Shown piece after piece: positions 52,221 through 62,138 of a stretch of 64,000 nt of DNA. Each line of letters begins with the position of its first letter. Positions within the stretch are counted from its first letter, which is position 1. The stretch covers positions 248,001 through 312,000 of the forward strand of contig NZ_JACYFK010000004.1 of NCBI RefSeq assembly GCF_014855515.1, given 5' to 3'. The translations under genes were made by a program, and so were the position numbers. The stretch comes from Euzebyella marina. GTDB taxonomy: Bacteria > Bacteroidota > Bacteroidia > Flavobacteriales > Flavobacteriaceae. Below the pieces are notes generated by a model that did not search any database, was not told the origin of the DNA, and was given only the letters and a program-made list of their open reading frames with translations.

Positions 52221-52928
52221 ATGGTCAAAAAAATCATTTATAGTTTCATTTTCCTATCCCTCATTTCCTGCAACGAACTTCAACAGGTCGTCAACCAGCT
52301 TCCTCAGGGAGAAAGCGGAATAGGAACGGCCCAAATTGCTGCCGGTCTTCGAGAAGCTCTCGACAAGGGTATTGACAAGCAGGTCAGTAAACTCACCCAA
52401 GAAGACGGCTTTTTTAAAAATGAACTGGTAAAAATTCTTTTGCCCGAAGAGTTGCAAAAGGTAGATAAAACGTTACGTGATATAGGTTTAAGTAATCTAG
52501 CGGATGAAGGTCTGAAAATACTCAACAGGGCCGCTGAAGATGCCGTAGGGGAAGCTACGCCCATCTTTATTAACGCAGTTAAAGGAATAACCTTTAGTGA
52601 TGCCAAGAGTATTTTGTTGGGTTCAGATGATGCCGCAACCCAATACTTAACGAACACTACGAAAACCGAACTATACGCAAAGTTCAATCCGGTTATTCAA
52701 AACTCTTTTGAAAAGGTAGGTGCGGATAGAATTTGGGCCAATTTAATCAATAGGTACAATAGCATTCCGCTAACTAAAAATGTCAACCCAGACTTGACCG
52801 ATTACGTTACTACTGAAGCCTTAAAGGGCGTTTATACCATGATTGCCGTTGAGGAGAAAGAAATTAGAAATAATGTCTCGGCCAGAACTTCCGACCTTTT
52901 AAGAAAAGTATTCGTTTTGCAGGATTAA
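52221..52928 (+). CDS. DUF4197 lipoprotein
   Basis: A 235-residue lipoprotein: MVKKIIYSFIFLSLISC gives Cys17 as the lipidation site. The DUF4197 domain starts with IAAGLREALDKGIDKQVSKL and includes KILLPEELQKVDKTLRDIGL, AEDAVGEATPIFINAVKGI and the final YTMIAVEEKEIRNNVSARTS. Function unknown, mostly helical, periplasm-facing. It is probably monocistronic, with a hairpin terminator about 120 bases downstream. Confidence 0.9.
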   Translation: MVKKIIYSFIFLSLISCNELQQVVNQLPQGESGIGTAQIAAGLREALDKGIDKQVSKLTQEDGFFKNELVKILLPEELQKVDKTLRDIGLSNLADEGLKILNRAAEDAVGEATPIFINAVKGITFSDAKSILLGSDDAATQYLTNTTKTELYAKFNPVIQNSFEKVGADRIWANLINRYNSIPLTKNVNPDLTDYVTTEALKGVYTMIAVEEKEIRNNVSARTSDLLRKVFVLQD

Positions 52929-53047
52929 TTCAAAATAAAAAAACCTGTTTTAAACATAATAACTTGATTTTAAATCCGTTGAATTAATAGGTTATTAGAA
53001 TATTGATTTATTTCGAGTTTGTAAAATTTTTGAGTTAGTTAGTTTAG

Positions 53048-53074
53048 AAACCGGTGGCAACACCGGTTTTTTTT
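53048..53074 (+). terminator. terminator after the DUF4197 gene
   Basis: AAACCGGTG / CACCGGTTT stem, loop GCAA, eight T. It is unusually far (120 bases) from the stop, so it could belong to a short RNA made in that gap. Confidence 0.8.
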
Positions 53075-53111
53075 ATGAAAACAATTGGGAACTCCGAATT
53101 TCAGTAATTAT

Positions 53112-53897
53112 TCAATTACCAAAATCTGAGATGTATGATATGACAAACCTGTTGAAAAAGCCAGATTGTTCAACATTTACCACATGACCGCATTGCTCGA
53201 TCATAAGCAGGCTTGCTGTAGATTGCTTTTGCACCATCTTCTTCACCGATGGCAGAAAAAGATAATCTTCACCCCCCATAACGTACAAGGTCGGTATCTT
53301 AATATCTTTACCTCTGAACATTCGTAAGAGCGAACTGATCTGAGATCCCATCTTGTACCACCTTAAAAATTCTTTTTGGTAAAGTTTTTTGGCTTCCCTA
53401 ACAAACAGAGATCGCGATTCTTTATGATTGCTATCGGGCATTATCGCAAAAGTAAAAAGTCGATAGAGCCAAATGTAAGGCACTAAAGACTTAAACATGT
53501 TACCAAATACCATCAGCAACCGAAAGCGCATGTCGAGACGTATAATTGCACCTCCCATCACCATACTCACTACCCGTTCAGGATATCTTTCGGCTAAATT
53601 ACGTATCAATACGGTTCCTAAAGATATCCCCACAAAATGAGACTTCTGAATTTTCAGATGGTTCAGAACCTCTAAAATATCTTCTGTGACAAAATCAAAA
53701 GTATAGCGATCATCAAAAGCATCCTTTAGAGCAGGCTTTGATTTACCATGCCCCCTCAGATCCAACAAAAGCACATTAAACTGCTTTTTGAATTCTCGTA
53801 ATTGTTTGAACCAAATTGATGAGCTACCTCCAGCACCATGTACGAAGGTTACCCAGACTGAAGAATCAGCGTGCGGATATATCGAATAATTTAACAA
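53112..53897 (-). CDS. alpha/beta hydrolase
   Basis: A 261-residue soluble hydrolase. Oxyanion motif VHGAGGSSSIW (about 19-29), nucleophile elbow VGISLGTVLIR (Ser95 in G-x-S-x-G), acid Asp in VMGGEDYLF (about 212) and His in EQCGHVVNVEQ (about 239). It resembles the MhpC/haloperoxidase-type enzymes; the substrate is unknown. The start is TTG at 53897: TAA lies four codons upstream and no ATG fits. It reads alone. Confidence 0.85.
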   Translation of the reverse strand: MLNYSIYPHADSSVWVTFVHGAGGSSSIWFKQLREFKKQFNVLLLDLRGHGKSKPALKDAFDDRYTFDFVTEDILEVLNHLKIQKSHFVGISLGTVLIRNLAERYPERVVSMVMGGAIIRLDMRFRLLMVFGNMFKSLVPYIWLYRLFTFAIMPDSNHKESRSLFVREAKKLYQKEFLRWYKMGSQISSLLRMFRGKDIKIPTLYVMGGEDYLFLPSVKKMVQKQSTASLLMIEQCGHVVNVEQSGFFNRFVISYISDFGN

Positions 53898-54236
53898 ATG
53901 TGTTCTCTTAAAATTTCCTTTTTGGAAACTATGTAATGTATGAAATCTTTTGATTCAAAGCACATTAGAAATTTATAATTATAAACATCTTTTTAAGATA
54001 TATTATAACTTTCAAATATTGACGAAGCCTATCAGGATACTCGATTAGGGAAACTTTTTAAAGGAAGAACTTGCACCAATTCAACCATGGTTCTAAACAA
54101 GAAGATCCCTAAAGAAAGTCCTATTAAAATAGATTGTTCTCAATAAGAAGATTAGTCAATTGTTAAATTAACATCAATTGAACTAATTTTTGCATCAACA
54201 CGCCGATTTGCAAAGTCCAAAAATAGAATTGCACCG
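53898..54236. other. A/T-rich gap without a recognised feature
   Basis: About 340 bases with no convincing coding frame, terminator or repeat. The right end runs into the promoter of the 54264 gene; the left end is upstream of the hydrolase start. Confidence 0.5.
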
Positions 54237-54244
54237 TATATTTG
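54237..54244 (+). promoter_or_regulatory. TAnnTTTG promoter of the 65-residue protein gene
   Basis: TATATTTG with a TTTG 16 bases upstream, 19 bases before the ATG at 54264. Confidence 0.6.
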
Positions 54245-54263
54245 AGAGAATCATATTTGAATT

Positions 54264-54461
54264 ATGGAAAATCAATATTGCAAAGTAGGACAAGTGACTC
54301 CGATTGAGGCTAACAGAAACGCCATCAGCCTTTTGGAGTACCAGTATCAGAACTTTTTGGAGAAAGCTAGCAATTTGGAATATACCGATGCCAAGCTTGT
54401 TGAATTTTTTGAGCAAAAAGCCCAAAAAATCAAAAAGGTTTTGGAAAATATGATGAACTAG
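54264..54461 (+). CDS. 65-residue helical protein of unknown function
   Basis: A small soluble protein, MENQYCKVGQVTPIEANRNA onward, then helical and charged (LEYQYQNFLEKASNLE, FEQKAQKIKKVLENMMN). The clear promoter and the end exactly against the convergent pyrF stop support a real gene. I recognise no family. Confidence 0.65.
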   Translation: MENQYCKVGQVTPIEANRNAISLLEYQYQNFLEKASNLEYTDAKLVEFFEQKAQKIKKVLENMMN

Positions 54462-55283
54462 TTAGCGAGCGCTTTCTAGTAAGACCGCCATTTGAGACTG
54501 CAGTTTAGCGGCCTCGTTTTTTGCGGCCATGGCAAAATCTGCCTGATCGGAAGCGTATATAATTCCTCTAGAGGAATTGACCAATAGACCAACATTTTCA
54601 CTCATACCGTAGCGGCACACTTCTTCAAGGCTACCCCCTTGAGCCCCTACCCCAGGTACCAAAAGAAAATTATTGGGAATTATATTTCTTATTTTGGCCA
54701 AATACTCAGCTTTGGTCGCTCCTACTACATACATGAGATTCTCAGAATTTTTATAGCTCTTTGAGATTCTAATGACTTTTTTATATAATTCCTCACCATC
54801 CGATACTGTAGTTTGAAAATCAAAGGCCCCTTTGTTCGAAGTTAATGCCAACAAAATAGTATGCTTGTTTTCGAACTCTAGAAATGGCTCCACCGAGTCT
54901 TTGCCCATATAAGGTGCGATGGTTATCGAATCGAAATTCATACCCTCGAAAAATGCCTTGGCATATCGGGTAGAGGTATTACCTATATCTCCTCTTTTAG
55001 CATCAGCTATCGTGAACTGCTCAGGATATTCCGCATTTAAGTATTCAATGGTCTTCTCCAACGATTTCCACCCAGAGAGCCCATAAGCCTCGTAGAAAGC
55101 AATATTCGGTTTATAGGCCACACACAAATGATGTGTCGCGTCAATGATGGCTTTATTAAATTCAAAAATGGGATCTTCCAATTGCTTAAGATGCGCCGGT
55201 ATCTTATCTAAATCGGTATCAAGACCAATACATAAAAACGATCTCTTTTTATGAATTTGGTCTACAAGTTGCTGGGTAGTCAC
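54462..55283 (-). CDS. pyrF: orotidine 5'-phosphate decarboxylase, type 2
   Basis: A 273-residue enzyme making UMP from OMP. Motifs are [28 protein letters not shown], the catalytic [14 protein letters not shown] (D-x-K-x-x-D), [11 protein letters not shown], and [10 protein letters not shown] near the end. The length and motifs fit the longer bacterial type 2 group. The start is GTG at 55283. It lies 58 bases downstream of prfA; purM, prfA and pyrF are often near one another in flavobacteria. Confidence 0.95.
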   Translation of the reverse strand: MTTQQLVDQIHKKRSFLCIGLDTDLDKIPAHLKQLEDPIFEFNKAIIDATHHLCVAYKPNIAFYEAYGLSGWKSLEKTIEYLNAEYPEQFTIADAKRGDIGNTSTRYAKAFFEGMNFDSITIAPYMGKDSVEPFLEFENKHTILLALTSNKGAFDFQTTVSDGEELYKKVIRISKSYKNSENLMYVVGATKAEYLAKIRNIIPNNFLLVPGVGAQGGSLEEVCRYGMSENVGLLVNSSRGIIYASDQADFAMAAKNEAAKLQSQMAVLLESAR

Positions 55284-55341
55284 TTAAGATATCTGATTGT
55301 TTGATTAATAAATTAGACTCTTGTTGAAAATGTTACTCCGG

Positions 55342-56418
55342 TTAGAATGTCTCGGAAGCCTCTCTTAATTTCTCGGTATTCTCAACTAAGCTAAGCTCGT
55401 CTATAATCTTTTGAATATCACCATCAATAATGTTCTGCAAATCATAAAGGGTAAGACCAATTCGGTGATCGGTAACCCTACCTTGCGGATAGTTATAGGT
55501 TCTTATTTTTGCTGAACGGTCACCACTACTCACTTGAGAGTTTCTCTTGGCTGCATCTTCTTCCTGTTTCTTTGCCAACTCTAAGTCGTATAGTCTTGAA
55601 CGCAAAACCCTAAAGGCCTTCTCTTTGTTCTTATGTTGTGATTTTTGATCTTGGCATTGCGCCACCAATCCCGTAGGTATGTGCGTCAGACGAACAGCTG
55701 AATAGGTGGTGTTTACCGATTGCCCTCCCGGACCTGAGGAACAGAAGTAATCGATCCGCACATCTTTAGGGTCTATTTGAACATCGAAATCTTCCGCTTC
55801 GGGAAGAACCATTACCGTCGCCGCACTGGTATGAACCCTACCCTGGGTCTCTGTTTGAGGTACCCTTTGCACACGGTGAACTCCAGCCTCGAACTTCAAT
55901 GTACCATATACATCTTGTCCGTTCACTTCAAACTGTATTTCTTTATAACCACCACTGGTACCTTCGCTCAAATCGATCACATTGGTTTTCCAACCTTTGG
56001 TTTCGCAGTATTTGGTATACATTCGAAATAAATCACCTGCAAATATACTGGCCTCGTCTCCACCTGTTCCCGCACGGATTTCAACTACAACATCCTTGGC
56101 ATCTTCAGGATCTTTCGGAATCAGCATGAACTTTATCTCTTCTTCCAATTGGGGCAAGCGCTCCTTTCCTTCATCTAATTGCATTTTGGCCATTTCGACC
56201 ATCTCGGCATCGCTGCCATCAGCAATTATTTCTTCAGCCTCATTGATGTTTTCGGTTACCTCTAAATATTCGTTACGCTTAGCGACCAAATCTTTCAAAT
56301 CTGCATACTCTTTGGTCAATTCAACATAACGCTTTTGGTCAGAGATAACATCAGGCTGAATGATTAGGTCAGAAACTTCATCAAACCGTTGTTTTACTAT
56401 ATTAAGCTTATCGATCAT
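55342..56418 (-). CDS. prfA: peptide chain release factor 1
   Basis: A 358-residue factor that ends translation at UAA and UAG. The GGQ loop is in [18 protein letters not shown] (about residue 230) and the codon-recognition tripeptide region lies in the preceding domain 2 ([11 protein letters not shown] onward; PxT motif in [14 protein letters not shown]). Length and domains are normal. It is the downstream neighbour of the ApbE operon in the same direction. Confidence 0.96.
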   Translation of the reverse strand: MIDKLNIVKQRFDEVSDLIIQPDVISDQKRYVELTKEYADLKDLVAKRNEYLEVTENINEAEEIIADGSDAEMVEMAKMQLDEGKERLPQLEEEIKFMLIPKDPEDAKDVVVEIRAGTGGDEASIFAGDLFRMYTKYCETKGWKTNVIDLSEGTSGGYKEIQFEVNGQDVYGTLKFEAGVHRVQRVPQTETQGRVHTSAATVMVLPEAEDFDVQIDPKDVRIDYFCSSGPGGQSVNTTYSAVRLTHIPTGLVAQCQDQKSQHKNKEKAFRVLRSRLYDLELAKKQEEDAAKRNSQVSSGDRSAKIRTYNYPQGRVTDHRIGLTLYDLQNIIDGDIQKIIDELSLVENTEKLREASETF

Positions 56419-56567
56419 ATACTTTCCTCAATTGAACTGCGAATTTACGACAAATTTGCACATCAAAAATTCAGAAAATTAGACATATACTCAATAGAAC
56501 TCTTCGAGCAAAAATTATCGGTAAGACTATAAAATGGTTAAGAGTAATTGATTGACCAGGTTTTGTT

Positions 56568-57566
56568 CTACTCCCCTTGATCAAGAAGAATACCGCTACT
56601 CTTATGAACTTGATTCAGGCTATCGATCAAGACGACCTCGATACCTCCAAGCTGATTGATTAAATCTAAGCCCTTATCCTTACCCAAAAGGTAAACAGCT
56701 GTGGCTAAAGCATCACATGTTTCGGCACTCTTTGCAAAAATAGAAACACTGTTCACCCCAGTGGAAGGGTAGCCGGTTCTTGGGTCAATTATGTGACTGT
56801 ACTTAATTCCGTTCAATATAAAATGCTTCTCGTAATTACCTGATGTGGCAACCGAAGATTCAACAATAGGCAACCAAGAGAAAATACGTTCTTCACTCAA
56901 AGGGTTGGCAATACCCACCAACCATTTTTGTCCATTTGCCTTCGTGCCCCAAGTAGTCAGGTCTCCAGCAGCGTTTATAATGCCCCCAACGACCTGTTTA
57001 GAAATCAACAACTCTTTAGCCTTATCGGCCGCATAACCCTTACCTATGGCACCGAACGATATTTTCATGCCCTTTTTCGAAAGAAAAACGGTCTGATCCA
57101 CCTCATTTAGCACAATATTTCTATACCCGACATTTGCAATTGAATTCTTTACCTCGATTTCTGAAGGCATTTCTTTTATAGACCCATCAAATTTCCAGAT
57201 GTTATCTAACGAAGCATATGAAATATCAAAGGCCCCATCACTTAATTCCGATATTTGAATAGACCTCTCTATCAACGAAAAGAGCTCATCACTAACTTTC
57301 ACGGGCTTTAAACCTGCGTTCAAGTTGATTAATGAAGTTTCGGATTCAACATCCCAAGAAGATATTAATTTTTCAATACGCTTTATTTCTGCGGATGCTT
57401 CATCGATATTTATACTGCCAATCTCTTCGCTGGAGGCGACTACGGTAATATCGAATCTACTACCCATAAGTTCCATTGCTTTGTGCACGGTAACCAATTG
57501 AGCATCTTGAGCCATCAAGCTTTGACAAAAAACAGCAACGAGCGATATGTAGCAAAACAACCTCAT
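56568..57566 (-). CDS. apbE: FAD:protein FMN transferase (ApbE)
   Basis: A 332-residue exported enzyme that attaches FMN to a Thr/Ser of partner proteins in the periplasm. The signal peptide is residues 1-19 (LVAVFCQSLMAQ). Motifs are MGSRFDITVVAS, INLNAGLKPVKVSDEL, GAIGKGYAADKAKELL, GGIINAAGDLTTWGTK, SHIIDPRTGYPS and the metal site SAETCDALATAVYLLG with its Asp. It overlaps the thioredoxin gene by 4 bases. No protein with an obvious flavinylation site is in the window. Confidence 0.94.
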   Translation of the reverse strand: MRLFCYISLVAVFCQSLMAQDAQLVTVHKAMELMGSRFDITVVASSEEIGSINIDEASAEIKRIEKLISSWDVESETSLINLNAGLKPVKVSDELFSLIERSIQISELSDGAFDISYASLDNIWKFDGSIKEMPSEIEVKNSIANVGYRNIVLNEVDQTVFLSKKGMKISFGAIGKGYAADKAKELLISKQVVGGIINAAGDLTTWGTKANGQKWLVGIANPLSEERIFSWLPIVESSVATSGNYEKHFILNGIKYSHIIDPRTGYPSTGVNSVSIFAKSAETCDALATAVYLLGKDKGLDLINQLGGIEVVLIDSLNQVHKSSGILLDQGE

Positions 57567-57997
57567 TCGAAATATTTCTTTAGCAACCCTACGTACTCAT
57601 TTGCAGAAACATTCTCATACCCCATCTTCCCGAGAACATGACCTTCTGAATCAAGAGCCACCACCAAAGGGAAATAGCCTTTCGAATTGTATTTCTCGGC
57701 CAAAGCATCATTTTCTTTCTGCTTTTGGGCCGACAATTTATTGGCTTTTTTTCTTGGAAAATCAGCTTTATACAACAATAAATTCTCTTGCGAGTAAGCA
57801 ACGAACTCATCAGATTGCCAAATTGATTTCTCTAATTTGATACAAGGGGCACACCAGTCAGAACCGGCAAAAATGAGAATTACTGGCTTAGATTCTACCT
57901 TTGCCCTCTGTAGTGTTTGAGCAAAATTCGACTGCCAATCCTGTGCAAATAGTTGCACACCAAAAAACACGGAAAATAGAAAAAGAATGATTCTCAT
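57563..57997 (-). CDS. periplasmic thioredoxin-like protein
   Basis: A 144-residue protein with signal peptide 1-19 (VFFGVQLFAQ). The thioredoxin fold carries Cys49-Ala-Pro-Cys52 in FAGSDWCAPCIKLEKSIW, a DUF255/thioredoxin_7-like start, and a cis-Pro in GYFPLVVALDSEGHVLG. It should reduce or oxidise disulfides, perhaps to keep the Rieske or FMN partners in shape. It lies 28 bases after the Rieske gene and overlaps apbE by 4 bases. Confidence 0.9.
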   Translation of the reverse strand: MRIILFLFSVFFGVQLFAQDWQSNFAQTLQRAKVESKPVILIFAGSDWCAPCIKLEKSIWQSDEFVAYSQENLLLYKADFPRKKANKLSAQKQKENDALAEKYNSKGYFPLVVALDSEGHVLGKMGYENVSANEYVGLLKKYFE

Positions 57998-58025
57998 GAC
58001 CTAACCACAGTCAAAACCGTGCCAT

Positions 58026-58475
58026 TTATTCAAATATACGAAGAATGTTACCGTTCTGCTCAACATTAAAGATCTTGAGCGGTCTCGGTTGGGCACTATC
58101 GACCTGATTGATAGGGGTACCATTTTGTTCGAACCTCGAACCGTGTACGTCGCAATAGAAAATACCACCATCATGAGAAGTAAATCGCACCTCATCATAG
58201 CCTTGATGACTACAGACCTGGCTGCCGGCCACAAACTCTCCTTCGAGATTTCTGGCGACCACTACGGAATTTCTAAGCACATACCCGCCCTCGTTGGCCA
58301 ATGCCGCATTTTCTGAAGCTTCTAAATCTATGGTGAAATCGACTCCGGTAGGCACTTCAAGGTTTCCACCTTCATTATCACTCACCTCATCACTTGAACA
58401 ACCATGTAAACAAGGGAAGACCACTGCAAAGGCAGCTGCAGAGCCTATACTTTTTAAAAACTGTTTTCTTTCCAT
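58026..58475 (-). CDS. exported Rieske [2Fe-2S] protein
   Basis: A 149-residue protein. The N-terminus (MERKQFLKSIGSAAAFAVVF) is a signal with a lipobox-like LHGC at Cys26, so it may be a lipoprotein; there is only one Arg-Lys, not a full Tat motif. The Rieske cluster ligands are Cys88-x-His90 and Cys108-x2-His111 (CSHQGYDEVRF..., CDVHGSRF). It probably passes electrons in the periplasm. It opens an operon with thioredoxin and apbE. Confidence 0.9.
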   Translation of the reverse strand: MERKQFLKSIGSAAAFAVVFPCLHGCSSDEVSDNEGGNLEVPTGVDFTIDLEASENAALANEGGYVLRNSVVVARNLEGEFVAGSQVCSHQGYDEVRFTSHDGGIFYCDVHGSRFEQNGTPINQVDSAQPRPLKIFNVEQNGNILRIFE

Positions 58476-58529
58476 AGCAATAAGAATACATTACAATAGA
58501 AAAACGCAGTATTTAGGGGAATCGTATGA

Positions 58530-59711
58530 TCAATAAACGAATACCCCATGCTCACTTTCAATTGTAAGCTTCTTTGAATCGCTAGCCTCTACACGACCTA
58601 CAACCTGGGCCTCTACTCCAAAACTTTTTGAAGTTGCGATGATGGTGTCTGCAATTTCGGGTTTTACATACACCTCTAATCGATGGCCGCAGTTAAAGAC
58701 TTGATACATTTCTTTCCAATCGGTCTTTGACTCTTCCTGAATCATTCTGAATAGAGGAGGGATTGGAAACAAATTATCTTTGATTATGTGCAGATCATCT
58801 TCTATAAAATGAAGAATTTTAGTTTGGGCACCTCCGCTGCAATGCACCATACCGTGAATTTCATCAGAAGTAAACTGTTGCAATATCTGCTTAACGATAG
58901 GAGCATAAGTTCGTGTAGGCGAAAGAACCAACTTACCGGCATCAAGAGGAACCCCCTCTATAGTATCGGTCAATTTCATTCCTCCCGAATAAACCAAATC
59001 ATTAGGTACGGCAGCATCATAACTTTCAGGATACTTCTCAGCCAAGTATTTGGCGAACACATCATGCCTCGCAGAAGTTAGTCCGTTACTGCCCATACCT
59101 CCGTTGTATTCACTTTCGTAATTCGCAAGCCCAAAAGACGCCAGACCAACTATTACATCACCTTCTGCTATGTTCGCATTATCAATTACCTTGTCTCTTC
59201 TCATTCGAGCTGTGACCGTAGAATCGACGATGATTGTACGAACCAAATCACCAACATCGGCTGTTTCCCCTCCAGTGGAACGAATGGTAATACCGTGCTC
59301 GCCCAAATCGGAAATCAGTTCTTCAGTTCCATTAATAATAGAGGAAATAACCTCTCCGGGAATCAGATTCTTGTTCCTGCCAATAGTCGAAGAGAGCATA
59401 ATATCATCAGTCGCCCCCACACAAATAAGGTCGTCGATGTTCATAACCAATGCGTCTTGGGCAATCCCCTTCCATACCGAAATATCACCCGTTTCTTTCC
59501 AATACATGTACGCCAAAGAAGATTTAGTACCTGCGCCATCGGCATGCATTACCAAGCAATATTCAGGATCATTTGTTAGATAATCGGGTACAATCTTGCA
59601 AAATGCCTTAGGGAAAAGGCCTTTATCGATATTCTTAATGGCATTGTGCACATCTTCTTTTGAAGCCGAAACTCCTCTTTGGCTGTATCTCTCACTGGTT
59701 GAAGAACTCAT
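58530..59711 (-). CDS. purM: phosphoribosylformylglycinamidine cyclo-ligase (AIR synthase)
   Basis: About 393 residues from the ATG at 59711 (MSSSTSERYSQRGVSASKED). An upstream in-frame start at 59747 lies before the promoter (59730-59737) and is rejected. Motifs are the ATP-binding HADGAGTKSSLAY, DALVMNIDDLICVGA, STGGETADVGDLVRT and VHCSGGAQTKILHF. It forms AIR in purine synthesis. This is the longer Bacteroidetes form of PurM. It is monocistronic or read with the Rieske gene 54 bases downstream. Confidence 0.92.
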   Translation of the reverse strand: MSSSTSERYSQRGVSASKEDVHNAIKNIDKGLFPKAFCKIVPDYLTNDPEYCLVMHADGAGTKSSLAYMYWKETGDISVWKGIAQDALVMNIDDLICVGATDDIMLSSTIGRNKNLIPGEVISSIINGTEELISDLGEHGITIRSTGGETADVGDLVRTIIVDSTVTARMRRDKVIDNANIAEGDVIVGLASFGLANYESEYNGGMGSNGLTSARHDVFAKYLAEKYPESYDAAVPNDLVYSGGMKLTDTIEGVPLDAGKLVLSPTRTYAPIVKQILQQFTSDEIHGMVHCSGGAQTKILHFIEDDLHIIKDNLFPIPPLFRMIQEESKTDWKEMYQVFNCGHRLEVYVKPEIADTIIATSKSFGVEAQVVGRVEASDSKKLTIESEHGVFVY

Positions 59712-59729
59712 TCTGATCGGTATTTGGCG

Positions 59730-59737
59730 CAAAAATA
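59730..59737 (-). promoter_or_regulatory. TAnnTTTG promoter of purM
   Basis: TATTTTTG on the minus strand, 18 bases before the ATG at 59711. It excludes the start at 59747. Confidence 0.6.
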
Positions 59738-59819
59738 CGTTATTCACATTATAAAGACCTACCTAGATATAAAACTTTGACGTTGAGGTTTTCTTTCAAT
59801 AAACGCTATGCTGGGATTG

Positions 59820-62006
59820 TTACCTAATAAAAAGAAGCTCTCTATATTTGGTCAAGGGCCATAAGCGATCATCGACCAATTGTTCAAGTAGATCACAGTG
59901 CTCACGAATACTTTCGAAGTAACTCAAAACGTTATCACAATAAGCGGAAGCTTTTTTAGAAGTGTCTGCCATTTTATCGGCCTTGACCACAGCCGCCGCC
60001 ATGGCATCGGTCTTTTTTTTCAATTCGGCTATATTTTCTCCGATTTGTTCAATAATGCTAGATGGTGCATCCGAAAGTCCGGTATGGGCCGCCCCATAAA
60101 TCTCTTTAAGACCTAACACATTCTTTATCAACCTACTTTGATATTCAACTGCCGTTGGAACCACTTGATTGTACACCAACTCTTTAAGCACCCTAGCTTC
60201 TATTTGAACGTGCATAATGTAAGCCTCAAGCTCTACTTCTTGACGTGCCTTTACCTCTGTTTCGCTCAATACACCGGTTGTTTGAAACAGGGAAAGACTA
60301 TCTTCTGAGGTAAGAACCTTTAAAGCTTGCGGGGTATTCTTGTTATTACTTAGCTTTCTTCTTTTAGCCTCTTTTTCCCAATTATCACTGTAGCCGTCAC
60401 CATCAAAGCGAATTCTTTTTGATGTTTTTATGTATTCCCTTAAAACATTGAATACGGCCTCGTCTTTTTTTAGGTTCTTCTTGTCAATTAGGGCGTCTAC
60501 CTCTTTTTTAAAATCGCGTAATTGTTTGGCCACGATTGTATTCAAAATGGTCATGGGCTTGGCACAATTAGTTTTTGCCCCTACCCCTCGCATTTCAAAT
60601 TTATTGCCTGTAAATGCAAATGGCGAAGTACGGTTTCTATCGGTATTATCAAGTAAAATTTCAGGTATCTTACCGACCACATTTAGTTTAAGTTCCGTTT
60701 TTTCTTCCGGGGATAATTTACCTTTCGTTACACCTTCAAGCTCGTCAAGAACGTTGCCCAACTGTTTCCCAATAAAAATCGAAATGATTGCCGGAGGCGC
60801 TTCATTGGCCCCCAACCTATGGTCATTGCTGGCCGATGCAATGGAAGAGCGTAAAAGTTCCTCATAATTATCGACCGCTTTGATGGTATTCACGAAAAAT
60901 GTCAAAAACTGAAGGTTTTTCATAGGGGTTGAACCCGGACTCAGCAAATTTACACCCGTATCAGTCGTCAGCGACCAATTGTTATGCTTTCCGGAGCCGT
61001 TGATTCCGGCAAACGGTTTTTCATGAAAAAGTACCTTAAAATTATGTTTGGCCGCTATTTTATCCATCACGTCCATGAGAAGTAGATTATGGTCGACAGC
61101 TAGATTTGCTTCCTCAAAAACGGGAGCCAACTCAAATTGGTTCGGTGCCACTTCATTATGACGTGTTTTTACGGGAATCCCCAATAAAAGACACTCCTTT
61201 TCAAGCTCCTTCATAAAGGCTATTGCCCTATTTGGTATGACTCCGAAATAATGATCATCCAGTTGTTGCCCTTTGGCAGCTGAATTACCGATTAAAGTTC
61301 TACCGGTCATGCTAATGTCGGTGCGAGAATTGGCCAAAGCCCTATCAATCAGAAAATACTCTTGTTCCCAACCTAGGGTAGCGTTCACCTTTACTACATT
61401 TTTATCAAAATATTTGGCCACCCCAGTTGCAGCCTCATCTATGGCATGCAAGGCCCTTAACAAAGGGGTTTTATTATCCAGGGCCTCACCCGTATACGAC
61501 ACAAAAATGGTAGGTATACAAAGGGTCGTTCCGTATACAAAAGCGGGGCTTGTAGGGTCCCACGCCGTATAACCTCGCGCTTCAAATGTATTTCTGATTC
61601 CACCACTGGGAAAGCTAGAGGCATCTGGCTCTTGCTGCACCAATTGGGCACCGCCGAATTTCTCGAGGGCGCGGCCATCTGAAAGCAAATCAAAAAACGC
61701 ATCATGCTTTTCTGCCGTGGCACCCGTGAGGGGTTGAAACCAATGGGTATAGTGTGTAGCCCCCATAGAAATAGCCCACGCTTTCATAGCTTCGGCTACT
61801 TGATCCGCCACCTTTCGGTTGATTTTTGAACCTGAAAAAATCGCATTTCGAACACTGTCAAGAGCATCTATGGTCAGGTACTGAAGCATTCGCTCATCAT
61901 TAAAGACATTTTCTGCGTAAAGCTCTGAACGTCTACCGTTTTCGTCTACATTTAGAGGGCTTCTTCGTTGGCTTTCAGCTATAGCGGCGAATCGTTGTTT
62001 TGACAT
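59820..62006 (-). CDS. glnN: glutamine synthetase type III
   Basis: A 728-residue enzyme, the large dodecameric GSIII. It makes glutamine from glutamate and ammonium with ATP. Motifs are WFQPLTGATAEKHDAF (the GSIII-specific N-terminal segment), GWEQEYFLID, KTRHNEVAPNQFELAP, VLFHEKPFAGINGSGKHNNW, and RTSPFAFTGNKFEMRG (ATP and glutamate sites). It is divergent from a type II glutamine synthetase, sharing the 213-base space with two operator candidates. No adenylylation site is expected in this family. Confidence 0.95.
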   Translation of the reverse strand: MSKQRFAAIAESQRRSPLNVDENGRRSELYAENVFNDERMLQYLTIDALDSVRNAIFSGSKINRKVADQVAEAMKAWAISMGATHYTHWFQPLTGATAEKHDAFFDLLSDGRALEKFGGAQLVQQEPDASSFPSGGIRNTFEARGYTAWDPTSPAFVYGTTLCIPTIFVSYTGEALDNKTPLLRALHAIDEAATGVAKYFDKNVVKVNATLGWEQEYFLIDRALANSRTDISMTGRTLIGNSAAKGQQLDDHYFGVIPNRAIAFMKELEKECLLLGIPVKTRHNEVAPNQFELAPVFEEANLAVDHNLLLMDVMDKIAAKHNFKVLFHEKPFAGINGSGKHNNWSLTTDTGVNLLSPGSTPMKNLQFLTFFVNTIKAVDNYEELLRSSIASASNDHRLGANEAPPAIISIFIGKQLGNVLDELEGVTKGKLSPEEKTELKLNVVGKIPEILLDNTDRNRTSPFAFTGNKFEMRGVGAKTNCAKPMTILNTIVAKQLRDFKKEVDALIDKKNLKKDEAVFNVLREYIKTSKRIRFDGDGYSDNWEKEAKRRKLSNNKNTPQALKVLTSEDSLSLFQTTGVLSETEVKARQEVELEAYIMHVQIEARVLKELVYNQVVPTAVEYQSRLIKNVLGLKEIYGAAHTGLSDAPSSIIEQIGENIAELKKKTDAMAAAVVKADKMADTSKKASAYCDNVLSYFESIREHCDLLEQLVDDRLWPLTKYRELLFIR

Positions 62007-62087
62007 GTATGGCAGTTTAATTTTGGGCTAAAATAGGAATTAAGGATTTAATAATAAAAAGGGCATATAATCCATATTATTTAAAAT

Positions 62088-62107
62088 ACCCCTTGCAAAA
62101 AAGGGGT
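62088..62107. promoter_or_regulatory. nitrogen operator candidate, distal box of glnA
   Basis: ACCCCT, an 8-base A-rich spacer, then AGGGGT: a perfect inverted repeat. Its centre is about 92 bases upstream of the predicted glnA start and about 92 bases upstream of the glnN ATG, so it may serve both genes. Confidence 0.6.
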
Positions 62108-62138
62108 ATCATAAATTTTATTCAATTTTTGGATATTT

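Noticed and set aside
52929-53074. Small RNA ending at the 53048-53074 terminator
   Set aside because: The terminator is 120 bases past the DUF4197 stop and a weak promoter-like stretch lies between, but nothing conserved or structured beyond the hairpin is visible; read-through from the gene is simpler.
59712-59747. PurM start at 59747 with a 12-residue extension
   Set aside because: The promoter element lies at 59730-59737, downstream of that start, and the family N-terminus begins at 59711.
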